Below, in pieces: positions 13,835 through 21,297 of a stretch of DNA of 64,000 nt (position 1 is the stretch's first letter; every line of letters starts with the position of its first letter). Both the position numbers and the translations under genes were made by a program. The stretch is from S015-6 sp964384945. Its GTDB lineage: Bacteria > Desulfobacterota > DSWW01. The DNA lies in the NCBI GenBank assembly GCA_964384945.1, contig CAYLMK010000012.1:133351-197350 (forward strand). The letters are read 5' to 3'. The notes beneath the pieces were generated by a model. The model worked only from the letters and a program-made list of their open reading frames with translations. It did not search any database and had not been told where the DNA came from.

Positions 13835-14970
13835 AGGAAGAGCCTTGCAAGCAGCTTGGGGATCTTCCTCGCCACGAAACGCGGCGAGGCCTCGCCTCGG
13901 ATAAAGGTGAGAATCGTTTCGTCGCTGGCTTTCCCGGCCGTCCGCACCAGGAAGTCGAGCACCCGCGTGCGGCCCGTGAGCCAGTAGAGGGTGCGCTGCA
14001 GCCTGTAATTGGTGTTGAACATCTCAAAGTATTTTTCCACCCATGCGCGGCTGTAATCGCCGAGGCGGAGCATGTCACGGTCGGCGACCGCCCGGACGAC
14101 CGCGCGGGAGGCCATCTCTGCGGCGTCCATCACGAACCGGATTCCCTCTCCGGCCCCGGGATTGCCCTGCAGGGCGACGTCGCCCACGAGAACGAGGTTT
14201 CCCCGGTGAAACCGCTCGAGCGGCCTGCCCGTGCTGAACACGCCCGCATGGGATTCCAGGGGCTTGTTCCGCACGCGCTGCGCGATCCTCGGAAGCGCGA
14301 GGAAGGCATCCAGCAGCCCCCGGATCCGGCGGAAGTCCTCGCCCCTGAGGAGACCCACGCCGACAATGGCCTGCTCATCGCTCAGGGGGAAGACCCAGCC
14401 GTAGCCGCCGTTGAGGATTCCGCCCAGGTAGAGATCCACGGTGTGGGGCTCGGAGTTCAGGGGAACGATGTACTCCAGGCCCAGCGCCTTGACCACCGGG
14501 GTCGTGCTCACGGGAAGGGCCCTGTTGAAGACGTTCCCCAGACCGGAACAATCCGCGTAGACCGCGGACTTCACCGCCGCTCCGTCTGAGAGGCGCACGC
14601 TCTCGATCGACTCGTTCCGGACGTCGATGCTCCGGGCGTGCGTGCCGTAGGCGACCGCGACCCCCTTGCCGAGGCATTTCGTTTCGAGTTCGGCGAGTAG
14701 CCGCCTCCTGCGCAGAACGCAGGCGGAGGACGAAACCTCGATCGCAGCGCCGGGGGAGGCGAAATGAACGGTCGAAACCGGGTGGGCCACGTCATCCGGC
14801 AGCCCCCAGCGCTTCAGGTCGATGAAGCTCGCCGAAGTGGTGTAGGCGATGTTCCCCGCATCGCGCTTCTTGTCGAAGACGAGCACCCGAAGACCGCTTT
14901 CGGCCGCCTTCCACGCCAGGGTCAGGCCCGCAGGCCCGGCGCCGGCCACAACGAGATCGTATGACTTCAC
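13831..14970 (-). CDS. FAD-dependent geranylgeranyl-reductase-family protein
   Basis: 379 aa. Dinucleotide-binding GAGPAG at 10-15, an acidic beta-2 end, a central CSGLGNVFNR region, and the GDVALQGNPGAGEGIRF motif place it in the geranylgeranyl reductase / aromatic-ring-hydroxylase-like flavoprotein family. Members saturate double bonds of prenyl chains or hydroxylate substrates. The start is GTG at 14970 with a GGAGG site 6-10 bases upstream. It is the first gene of the minus-strand run and lies about 60 bases from a good promoter. With the polyprenyl synthase downstream, reduction of a prenyl chain is a sensible guess. Oxidative chemistry remains possible. Confidence 0.85.
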   Translation of the reverse strand: MKSYDLVVAGAGPAGLTLAWKAAESGLRVLVFDKKRDAGNIAYTTSASFIDLKRWGLPDDVAHPVSTVHFASPGAAIEVSSSACVLRRRRLLAELETKCLGKGVAVAYGTHARSIDVRNESIESVRLSDGAAVKSAVYADCSGLGNVFNRALPVSTTPVVKALGLEYIVPLNSEPHTVDLYLGGILNGGYGWVFPLSDEQAIVGVGLLRGEDFRRIRGLLDAFLALPRIAQRVRNKPLESHAGVFSTGRPLERFHRGNLVLVGDVALQGNPGAGEGIRFVMDAAEMASRAVVRAVADRDMLRLGDYSRAWVEKYFEMFNTNYRLQRTLYWLTGRTRVLDFLVRTAGKASDETILTFIRGEASPRFVARKIPKLLARLFL

Positions 14971-15037
14971 GGTGCCTCCGTACTCCGGAGCAAGGACGGC
15001 GCGTCGGACGAACGAACCGGCTGTGAAGTGATATTTT

Positions 15038-15067
15038 ATTATATAGCAATAAATTCTTTGCCATCAA
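15038..15067 (-). promoter_or_regulatory. Sigma-70 promoter for the reductase / radical SAM / RiPP-like gene run
   Basis: Reading the minus strand, TTGATG (15067-15062), an 18-base spacer and a perfect TATAAT (15043-15038) stand in a strongly AT-rich island within otherwise GC-rich DNA. The expected start site is near 15031, giving a leader of about 60 bases before the GTG at 14970. This is the only strong promoter I find for the run that ends with the M50 protease. Confidence 0.65.
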
Positions 15068-15099
15068 GACTGTTTCCGATCGGCTGAGAGGGCAAGCCT

Positions 15100-15128
15100 T
15101 TGACATGAGGCGTCGGGTGCTCTAGCCT
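15100..15128 (+). promoter_or_regulatory. Candidate sigma-70 promoter for the flavin monooxygenase gene
   Basis: Perfect TTGACA at 15100-15105, 17-base spacer, then TAGCCT at 15123-15128 (3 of 6 matches). It lies about 70 bases before the TTG start at 15198 and diverges from the promoter of the opposite gene run. Confidence 0.45.
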
Positions 15129-15197
15129 GTCGAGAATCGGGCCGCAAGGCTCTCTTTCTTCGATCGGGATCCTGCCGGCGCCCCCGGAGGGAGTCTA

Positions 15198-16706
15198 TTG
15201 CATATTCGTCGGGACGGAACGGAGCCTCGGATCGCGATCATCGGTTCCGGGTTTTCGGGCCTCTGCCTCGGCATCCGGCTCAAGAAGGCCGCGCTCCATT
15301 CGTTCCGGATCTACGAGAAGGCCGGCCGACTGGGCGGCACCTGGCGCGACAACACATATCCCGGTGCGGCCTGCGACGTGCCCGCCTTCGCCTACTGTTT
15401 CTCCTTCGAGCAGAAGACCGACTGGACGCGCAAGTGGGCCGGGCAGGAGGAGATCCTGGCTTACATGGACCGTTGCGCGGAGAAGTACGGCATCCTGCCG
15501 CATCTGTCCTTCCGCACAGAGATCGAGTCGGCCCGCTTCGACGAGGGAGCGGCCCTCTGGCGGCTCCGCACGAGGAAAGGGGAGGAGGTCGAGGCCGAGG
15601 TGCTGGCGAGCGCCGTGGGCCAGTTGAGCCTGCCCAAGGTGCCGGACATCCCCGGCCTGGAAGCCTTCCGGGGCGAGTGTTTTCATTCGGCCCGTTGGAA
15701 TCGCCAGTACGACCTCAGGGGCAGGCGCGTCGCGGTCATCGGCAACGCGGCCAGCGCCATCCAGTTCATCCCGCAGATCGCCCGCGAGGTCGCGCATCTG
15801 ACCGTGTTTCAGCGCAGCGCCAACTGGATGATCCCGAGGAGGGACCGAGCTTACACCCGCAGGGAGATCGAGCGATTCACACGCCACCCGTGGCTGGCGA
15901 AGCTCTACCGCTGGTGGATCTGGGCCTCTTTCGAATTGCGCTACCCTCTGGTCTTCCGCGCGGGTTCCCGCCTGGCCCCGCTCTTCGAGTGGGCCGCCAA
16001 GAGGCACATGCGCAGCGTCATCAAGGACCCGAGGCTCCGGGAGGCCCTGGTCCCGGACTACCCGATCGGCGGCCGGCGCATCCTCATCTCCGACGACTAC
16101 TATCCGGCCTTGAATCGCGGGAACGTGGAGGTCGTGACCGCGGGCATCGACCGCGTCGTCGAGGACGGCATCGTCGACCGCGAGCGACGCCACCACGCCG
16201 CCGACGCGATCATCCTGGCCACCGGCTTCCGGACCACCGAGTTCCTGGCGCCGATGGAGATCCGCGGCCTGAAGGGCCGGTCGCTCCACGAGGCGTGGAA
16301 GGACGGCGCCGAGGCCTACCTCGGGATCACGGTCGCGGGCTTCCCGAACCTCTTCCTGATGTACGGGCCCAACACGAACCTCGGGCACAACTCGATCCTC
16401 TTCATGATCGAGTGCCAGGCCCGCTACATCCTGCAGTGCATCGAGCGGCTCCGGAAGGGGGATCTCGCCTACCTGGATCTCAAGCCCGAGGCGCAGGCCG
16501 CCTTCCACCGCAAGATCCAGGGGGAGCTGCGGCGGACGGTCTGGGCGGAGGCCGACCGGAGCTGGTACAAGGACGAGGCCGGCCGCATCACCAACAACTG
16601 GGCCGGCACCACGATCGGGTACTGGTGGAAGACACGCCGGCTTGACCTGAGCTGCTACCGGCAGGCGGCCCGGGGCGGCGGCTCGACCACGCCATCGGAC
16701 CCCTGA
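15198..16706 (+). CDS. Flavin-containing (Baeyer-Villiger type) monooxygenase
   Basis: 502 aa. FAD-binding GSGFSG near the N-terminus, GGTWRDN, the Baeyer-Villiger fingerprint FRGECFHSARWN (FxGxxxHxxxW), the NADPH-binding GNAASA, and a late ATGFRT motif. Such enzymes insert one oxygen of O2 next to a ketone or oxidize heteroatoms, so the gene is notable in a genome with many anaerobe-type enzymes. The start is TTG at 15198, supported by GGAGGGAG 6-13 bases upstream; no ATG or GTG fits the N-terminus. It diverges from the RiPP-like run, and only 15 bases separate its stop from that of recD2. Substrate unknown. Confidence 0.88.
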   Translation: MHIRRDGTEPRIAIIGSGFSGLCLGIRLKKAALHSFRIYEKAGRLGGTWRDNTYPGAACDVPAFAYCFSFEQKTDWTRKWAGQEEILAYMDRCAEKYGILPHLSFRTEIESARFDEGAALWRLRTRKGEEVEAEVLASAVGQLSLPKVPDIPGLEAFRGECFHSARWNRQYDLRGRRVAVIGNAASAIQFIPQIAREVAHLTVFQRSANWMIPRRDRAYTRREIERFTRHPWLAKLYRWWIWASFELRYPLVFRAGSRLAPLFEWAAKRHMRSVIKDPRLREALVPDYPIGGRRILISDDYYPALNRGNVEVVTAGIDRVVEDGIVDRERRHHAADAIILATGFRTTEFLAPMEIRGLKGRSLHEAWKDGAEAYLGITVAGFPNLFLMYGPNTNLGHNSILFMIECQARYILQCIERLRKGDLAYLDLKPEAQAAFHRKIQGELRRTVWAEADRSWYKDEAGRITNNWAGTTIGYWWKTRRLDLSCYRQAARGGGSTTPSDP

Positions 16707-16721
16707 AAAGCGAGATTCCCT

Positions 16722-18956
16722 TCAGCAGGCGGTCGAACGGGCCAGGCGCTCTCGGAGCAGCGTAAAACGTTCCTGCGTCTTGTTGTTCCGGATGGCGATC
16801 CCCAGGGCCTTGCGGGTGCCGACGATGACCACGAGCCTCTTGCCCCGGGTCACGGCCGTATAGACCAGGTTGCGCTGCAGAAGCATGTAGTGCTGGGTGA
16901 GCAGAGGCAGGACCACCGCCGGGTACTCGTTTCCCTGGGATTTGTGCACGGAGATGGCATAGGCCGGCACCAGTTCGTCCAGTTCGGCGGCCTCGTAGGG
17001 GACCCGGTGTTCGTCGAAGAGGACCGCGATCTCGTTCTGTTCCGTGTCCACGGATACGATCCTGCCGATGTCCCCGTTGTAAACGTCCTTGTCGTAGTTG
17101 TTCCGCAACTGCATCACCTTGTCGCCGAGCCGGTAGATCCATCCTCCCCTTCGCAGCTCCGGCCCTCGGGGGTTGAGTTCGCTCTGGAGGAGTACGTTCA
17201 GATTCTCCGCACCGGCCGCCCCCCGGTGCATCGGGCTGATGACCTGGACCTGGTCGAAGGGATCGAAGCCGAATCGTGACGGGATCCGCTGGGTGCACAG
17301 CTCCAGGATCAGGGCCGCCACCCGCTCCGGGTCCTCCTCCTCGATGAAATAGAAGTCCCGGACCTCCTCCTTCGGGTCCTTCGGAATGCTCGGGGACTTG
17401 CCCTCCAGGATGCGGTGGGCGTTCGTGATGATCAGGCTCTCCTGGGCTTGGCGGAAGATGTGGGAGAGCCGGACCACGCCGATGCTCGCCGAGCCGATCA
17501 AGTCCTCGAGCACCCTTCCGGGCCCCACGGACGGAAGCTGGTTGACGTCGCCGATGAGCACGAAGGCCCCTTCCCGGGGCAGGGCCTTGACCAGGTGGTG
17601 GAAGAGGATCGCGTCGATCATCGAGGCCTCGTCCACGATCAGAAGCTTGCCGTCCAGGGGATTCTTCGCGTCCCGCTGGAAGCCGCCCTTCTGGAAGCTG
17701 TACTCGAGGAGACGGTGCAGGGTCTTGGCCGGGTGGCCCGTGACCTCCTGAAGCCTCTTGGCCGCCCTGCCCGTAGGCGCGCCGAGGAGGCAGCGCACGC
17801 CCATGGCGCGGCACAGGGTGACCAGGGCCTTGACCAGGGTGGTCTTGCCGGTGCCGGGGCCGCCGGTGATAATCAGGCACTTCTCCTTCAGGGCCTGCTC
17901 CACGGCCCGGCGCTGTTCCGGCACGAGGGCCATGCCGAGCTCCTGCTCGGCCCTGCCCAGAGCATCTTTCACATCCAGGAGCGGGATGGGGCAGGGAGCC
18001 TTCAGGAAGGCGAGCAGGTTCTCGGCGATCCCTCTCTCGGCCTGGTAAAAGGGCGGCAGGTAGACCGCCTTGTTGTTCTGCTCGTAGGCCTCCACATCCT
18101 CGTTCAGGTCCTCGAAGAAGATCTCCCTGGCGGTGAACAGATTGGCCACGGCCCGCTGGAGGACCTCCACGTCCTCGATCTCCAGCAGATTCCTGCTCCG
18201 TTCCATGAGAACGGGATAGGGCAGAAAGACGTGCCCCTCGGAGGCGGCCTCCTGCAAGGCGAAGAGGAGCCCTGCCTCGGCCCGTCGTGTGGAATCCGGC
18301 TGCACGCCCATGGAGCGGGCGATGCGGTCCGCGGTCTTGAAGCCGATGCCGAACACGTCCGAGGCGAGCCGGTACGGGTTCTCCTTGAGCATGGGGATGG
18401 CCTGGTTGCCGTAGTGCCTGTAAATCCTGACGGCCAGCCCCTGGCCGATTCCGTATGTCTGAAGGAAGAGCATGATGTGCCGGATCTCGCGCTGGGCGTC
18501 CCAGGAGGAGCGGATCTGGCGGATCTTGGCCTCGCCCACGCCCTCGACCTCCCGCAGCCGGTCGGGCTCGTTCTCGATGACCTCCAGGGTCTCCTCCCCG
18601 AACCGGTCCGTGAGCCTCTTGGCCAGGACGGGCCCGATCCCCTTGATCAGGCTGCTGGCCAGGTAACGCTGAATCCCTTCGATGGTGGTCGGGGTGACGA
18701 CGGTGAAGTTCTCGATGCGGAACTGCCTGCCGAACCGCTTGTGGTCGACCCAGTGACCGGTGAGCAGGAGGTTTTCGCCCGGGTTGACGGAAAACAGATT
18801 GCCGACGACCGTCGTGAGCTGGGCTTCCCCCTTGCGGCGGATTCGAGCTACCGTGTACCCGTCCTCTTCGTTGGCGTAAACGATGTTGGCCAGTTCGCCC
18901 TCGATTTGCACCGGGGCCTGCGCCGCCTTTTCTCTCTCTCCGGCCTTTGTTTCCAT
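16722..18956 (-). CDS. recD2: RecD2 family ATP-dependent DNA helicase
   Basis: 744 aa, the usual length for RecD2 (the stand-alone RecD-like helicase with an N-terminal extension, found in bacteria lacking RecBCD). The first 80 residues form an OB-like domain. Helix-hairpin-helix segments follow (LIKGIGPVLAKRL, VEGVGEAKIRQI, DVFGIGFKTADRI). The SF1B motor then has Walker A GGPGTGKTT, DEASM, GDVNQLPSVG, and a C-terminal YAISVHKSQGNEYP motif. It unwinds DNA 5' to 3' and is linked to repair and replication-fork processing. ATG at 18956. The FmdB zinc ribbon gene ends 22 bases upstream, so the two are probably co-transcribed. Confidence 0.95.
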   Translation of the reverse strand: METKAGEREKAAQAPVQIEGELANIVYANEEDGYTVARIRRKGEAQLTTVVGNLFSVNPGENLLLTGHWVDHKRFGRQFRIENFTVVTPTTIEGIQRYLASSLIKGIGPVLAKRLTDRFGEETLEVIENEPDRLREVEGVGEAKIRQIRSSWDAQREIRHIMLFLQTYGIGQGLAVRIYRHYGNQAIPMLKENPYRLASDVFGIGFKTADRIARSMGVQPDSTRRAEAGLLFALQEAASEGHVFLPYPVLMERSRNLLEIEDVEVLQRAVANLFTAREIFFEDLNEDVEAYEQNNKAVYLPPFYQAERGIAENLLAFLKAPCPIPLLDVKDALGRAEQELGMALVPEQRRAVEQALKEKCLIITGGPGTGKTTLVKALVTLCRAMGVRCLLGAPTGRAAKRLQEVTGHPAKTLHRLLEYSFQKGGFQRDAKNPLDGKLLIVDEASMIDAILFHHLVKALPREGAFVLIGDVNQLPSVGPGRVLEDLIGSASIGVVRLSHIFRQAQESLIITNAHRILEGKSPSIPKDPKEEVRDFYFIEEEDPERVAALILELCTQRIPSRFGFDPFDQVQVISPMHRGAAGAENLNVLLQSELNPRGPELRRGGWIYRLGDKVMQLRNNYDKDVYNGDIGRIVSVDTEQNEIAVLFDEHRVPYEAAELDELVPAYAISVHKSQGNEYPAVVLPLLTQHYMLLQRNLVYTAVTRGKRLVVIVGTRKALGIAIRNNKTQERFTLLRERLARSTAC

Positions 18957-18978
18957 CGAAGGGGCGCCCTCGTTGCGG

Positions 18979-19281
18979 TCAGGTGTCCTCGTTCCCGGGC
19001 TGATCCGCGCCCTGTTGGTAGGGGCACCCGCCGGGCGGCGGACCGTGCCCCCAGGGCGGCGAAGGACGGGGCACGAAGTTCACGTTGCCCATCTGTTTGA
19101 GGTCGTTCAGGGTCTCGGTCCGGCTTCTTCGAACGGTCGAGGAGAAGGAAGACAGGACCTTCTGCGTCCTGCGGCGGCCGCACTGCTTGCACTTGCGCGG
19201 AAACAGGTGCCACTCGCCCTGCTTTTCCAGGTACTCGCTCACGGCGCCGCATTTCCGGCACTTGTACTCGTAGACGGGCAC
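18979..19281 (-). CDS. FmdB family zinc-ribbon protein
   Basis: 100 aa. The N-terminus PVYEYKCRKCG and the second pair KCKQCGRR form the two CxxC knuckles of the FmdB/CxxC_CxxC_SSSS regulatory zinc ribbon. A Ser-rich segment and a Pro/Gly-rich tail follow. The start is GTG at 19281; the family always begins MPxYEY, which fixes the start. It precedes recD2 on the same strand. The family's role is unclear (one member was linked to regulation of formamidase), so no specific function is claimed. Confidence 0.9.
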   Translation of the reverse strand: MPVYEYKCRKCGAVSEYLEKQGEWHLFPRKCKQCGRRRTQKVLSSFSSTVRRSRTETLNDLKQMGNVNFVPRPSPPWGHGPPPGGCPYQQGADQPGNEDT

Positions 19282-19445
19282 GGCGTTCTCCGACCCGGGG
19301 GAGGGGAGACGGTTCAGGGATCATGGTAGGTCGGCGGGCCTCCTTCGTCAATGCGGGCGCGGCGGATCGTCTGTTGCGGGTCGGGCGGCTCCCCGGGCGG
19401 CCGCCGCGATGGAGACCGGAAGAAAAGCCGCACCCCAGGATTTCG

Positions 19446-19473
19446 TTGACAGGGCATTTCTATTTCTTATAAT
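19446..19473 (+). promoter_or_regulatory. Full-consensus sigma-70 promoter
   Basis: TTGACA at 19446-19451 and TATAAT at 19468-19473 with a 16-base spacer. Both hexamers match consensus fully, and the downstream bases are AT-rich. The predicted start near 19480 leaves a leader of about 70 bases before the ATG at 19549. Two perfect hexamers are uncommon and suggest strong constitutive expression of the secreted propeller protein. Confidence 0.75.
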
Positions 19474-19548
19474 AAAACGAAGGTAGATCTAAACTTCGGA
19501 TCGACGGCCGCAGGTTCCCGCCCGGCCTTTCGACAGGAGGGAAGACCC

Positions 19549-21249
19549 ATGACGAGCCGAGCCGCGGTATTTGGCGCGATTCTTTCGTTTTGGTTAGGCG
19601 TGGTCTGGATTTGCGCCCCCGCTGCGCAGGCGGATCCGCTTTTCAACCCGCAGGTGCCGCATCCGGTGGGAGACGGGCCCGGTTCGGTGGCTTTGGGGGA
19701 CCTGGACGGAAACGGGATGCTCGACATGGCGGTGGCCAACGAGATCTCGGACAATGTGACGGTCCTGCTGGGGGTGGGGGAAGGCGGATTCCTCGCGTCC
19801 GGGACATACGCGGCCGGAGACAAGCCGACCTCGGTGATGATCGGTCTGCTGAACGCTGACGCCTATCCGGACCTGGCCGTGGCCAACCGGGATTCCGACA
19901 ATGTGTCGGTTTTTCTCGGCCTGGGGGACGGCGCGCTCGGGGCGGCGACAGCCTTCGCTGTCGGCGACGAGCCGACCTCGGTGGCGTTGGGCGATCTCGA
20001 CGAGGACGGTGATCTCGACGTCGCTGCGTGCAATGCGGGCCATGACAATGTGTCCATCCTGCTCGGGAACGGGAACGGCACCTTCCAGGCGGCGGTGAAT
20101 TACGCGGCGGGGGACGGCCCATCGGAGGTGGCGGTGGGGGTTCTCAACGCGGACGCGCACCTCGACTTGGCCGTGGCGAACCGGCTCTCGTCCAATGTCT
20201 CCGTCCTGCTCGGGAACGGGAACGGCACCTTTGGGGCGGCCGTTCCCTACGGCGTGGGCGCGTACCAGTTTCCCTCCGCCCTGGCGATCGGGTATCTGAA
20301 TGCGGACAACCATGCGGACCTGGCGGTGGCCCGGGAGGGCGGCAGGGATGTGGGGGTGATGCTGGGCAACGGGGACGGTACCTTTCAGGCGCCGGTGCCT
20401 TACGCTGCAGGCACCTTACCCTACTCGGTTGCGATCGGAGACCTGGACATGGACGGCAGGCAGGACCTTGCCGTGGCCGATTTCGCGACCGCGGGCCTTG
20501 TCTGGGTTTTCCTGGGGGCGGGCGACGGGACCTTCCCGCCCGCAACGTCCTACGCCGCCCAGTCGAAGGCCTCCTCGGTCGCGATCGGAGACCTGGATCA
20601 GGCAGGCACACCGGACCTTGCCGTGACCAATTTCGGGAGCGACACGGTTTCCGTGTTCCTGAACACGAAGCCGGCCTGCCAAGACGCCGATAATGACGGC
20701 TACGGATCCCCCGAGCATCCGAGCTGTTCCTATCTGGGAACGGACTGCAACGACAACAACCGCTACATCAACCCGGGTGCGGCGGAGATTTGCAACGGCG
20801 TCGATGACGACTGCGATGCGGCGACGGCCGACGGCGTGGACGAGCCGTGGATGGGAACGCCCTGCGACGGTCCGGATTCGGATTTCTGCCTGGAAGGCGC
20901 GAACTTCTGCCAGGGAGGGCTGCAGGCCTGCTCGGATCAGACGGGCAACGACGTGGAGGTTTGCGACGGACTGGACAACGATTGCGACGGCACGGTTCCC
21001 GGCCGGGAGATCGACAACGACGGGGATCATTACGTGGAGTGCTTTCCGTGGGTCGGGGACGACCCGGAGATCGATGGCGGCCGGGACTGCAACGACCAGG
21101 ATCCGGAACGGAGCCCCGGCATCGAAGAGAGCCATGCGGCCGGCAACTGCGAGGACGGGAAGGACAATGACTGCGACGGGCTGGCCGATGCGGATGACGA
21201 GGAAGGCTGCCCGCCCCTGGGCGGGTGCGCGGCCCGGCCCCCTGCATAA
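19549..21249 (+). CDS. Secreted FG-GAP/VCBS beta-propeller protein with MopE-type Cys/Asp metal-binding repeats
   Basis: 566 aa. A signal peptide ends at about residue 28 (CAPAAQA). Residues about 42-380 are seven repeats of about 49 residues built on GDxPxSVAxGDLDxDGxxDLAVAN and ending LGNGxGTF. That is the FG-GAP/VCBS unit with Ca2+-binding DxDxDGxxD loops, and seven copies suit a complete propeller. Residues about 382-560 hold the Cys/Asp repeats DxDNDGYG, DCNDNN, EICNGVDDDCD, EVCDGLDNDCDG and DGKDNDCDG, known from myxobacterial and methanotroph (MopE-like) surface proteins. AGGAGGG precedes the ATG. Likely secreted or surface-bound and calcium-loaded. Ligand unknown. Confidence 0.9.
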   Translation: MTSRAAVFGAILSFWLGVVWICAPAAQADPLFNPQVPHPVGDGPGSVALGDLDGNGMLDMAVANEISDNVTVLLGVGEGGFLASGTYAAGDKPTSVMIGLLNADAYPDLAVANRDSDNVSVFLGLGDGALGAATAFAVGDEPTSVALGDLDEDGDLDVAACNAGHDNVSILLGNGNGTFQAAVNYAAGDGPSEVAVGVLNADAHLDLAVANRLSSNVSVLLGNGNGTFGAAVPYGVGAYQFPSALAIGYLNADNHADLAVAREGGRDVGVMLGNGDGTFQAPVPYAAGTLPYSVAIGDLDMDGRQDLAVADFATAGLVWVFLGAGDGTFPPATSYAAQSKASSVAIGDLDQAGTPDLAVTNFGSDTVSVFLNTKPACQDADNDGYGSPEHPSCSYLGTDCNDNNRYINPGAAEICNGVDDDCDAATADGVDEPWMGTPCDGPDSDFCLEGANFCQGGLQACSDQTGNDVEVCDGLDNDCDGTVPGREIDNDGDHYVECFPWVGDDPEIDGGRDCNDQDPERSPGIEESHAAGNCEDGKDNDCDGLADADDEEGCPPLGGCAARPPA

Positions 21250-21297
21250 CCGCACGTTTTCAGCGGGCCTTGAGACCGCACGCAGGGGTGTTCGTCC

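Noticed and set aside
19670..20690. Tandem DNA repeats or CRISPR-like array
   Set aside because: The repetition is at protein level (FG-GAP units of about 49 codons) with diverged DNA. There are no identical repeats with unique spacers.
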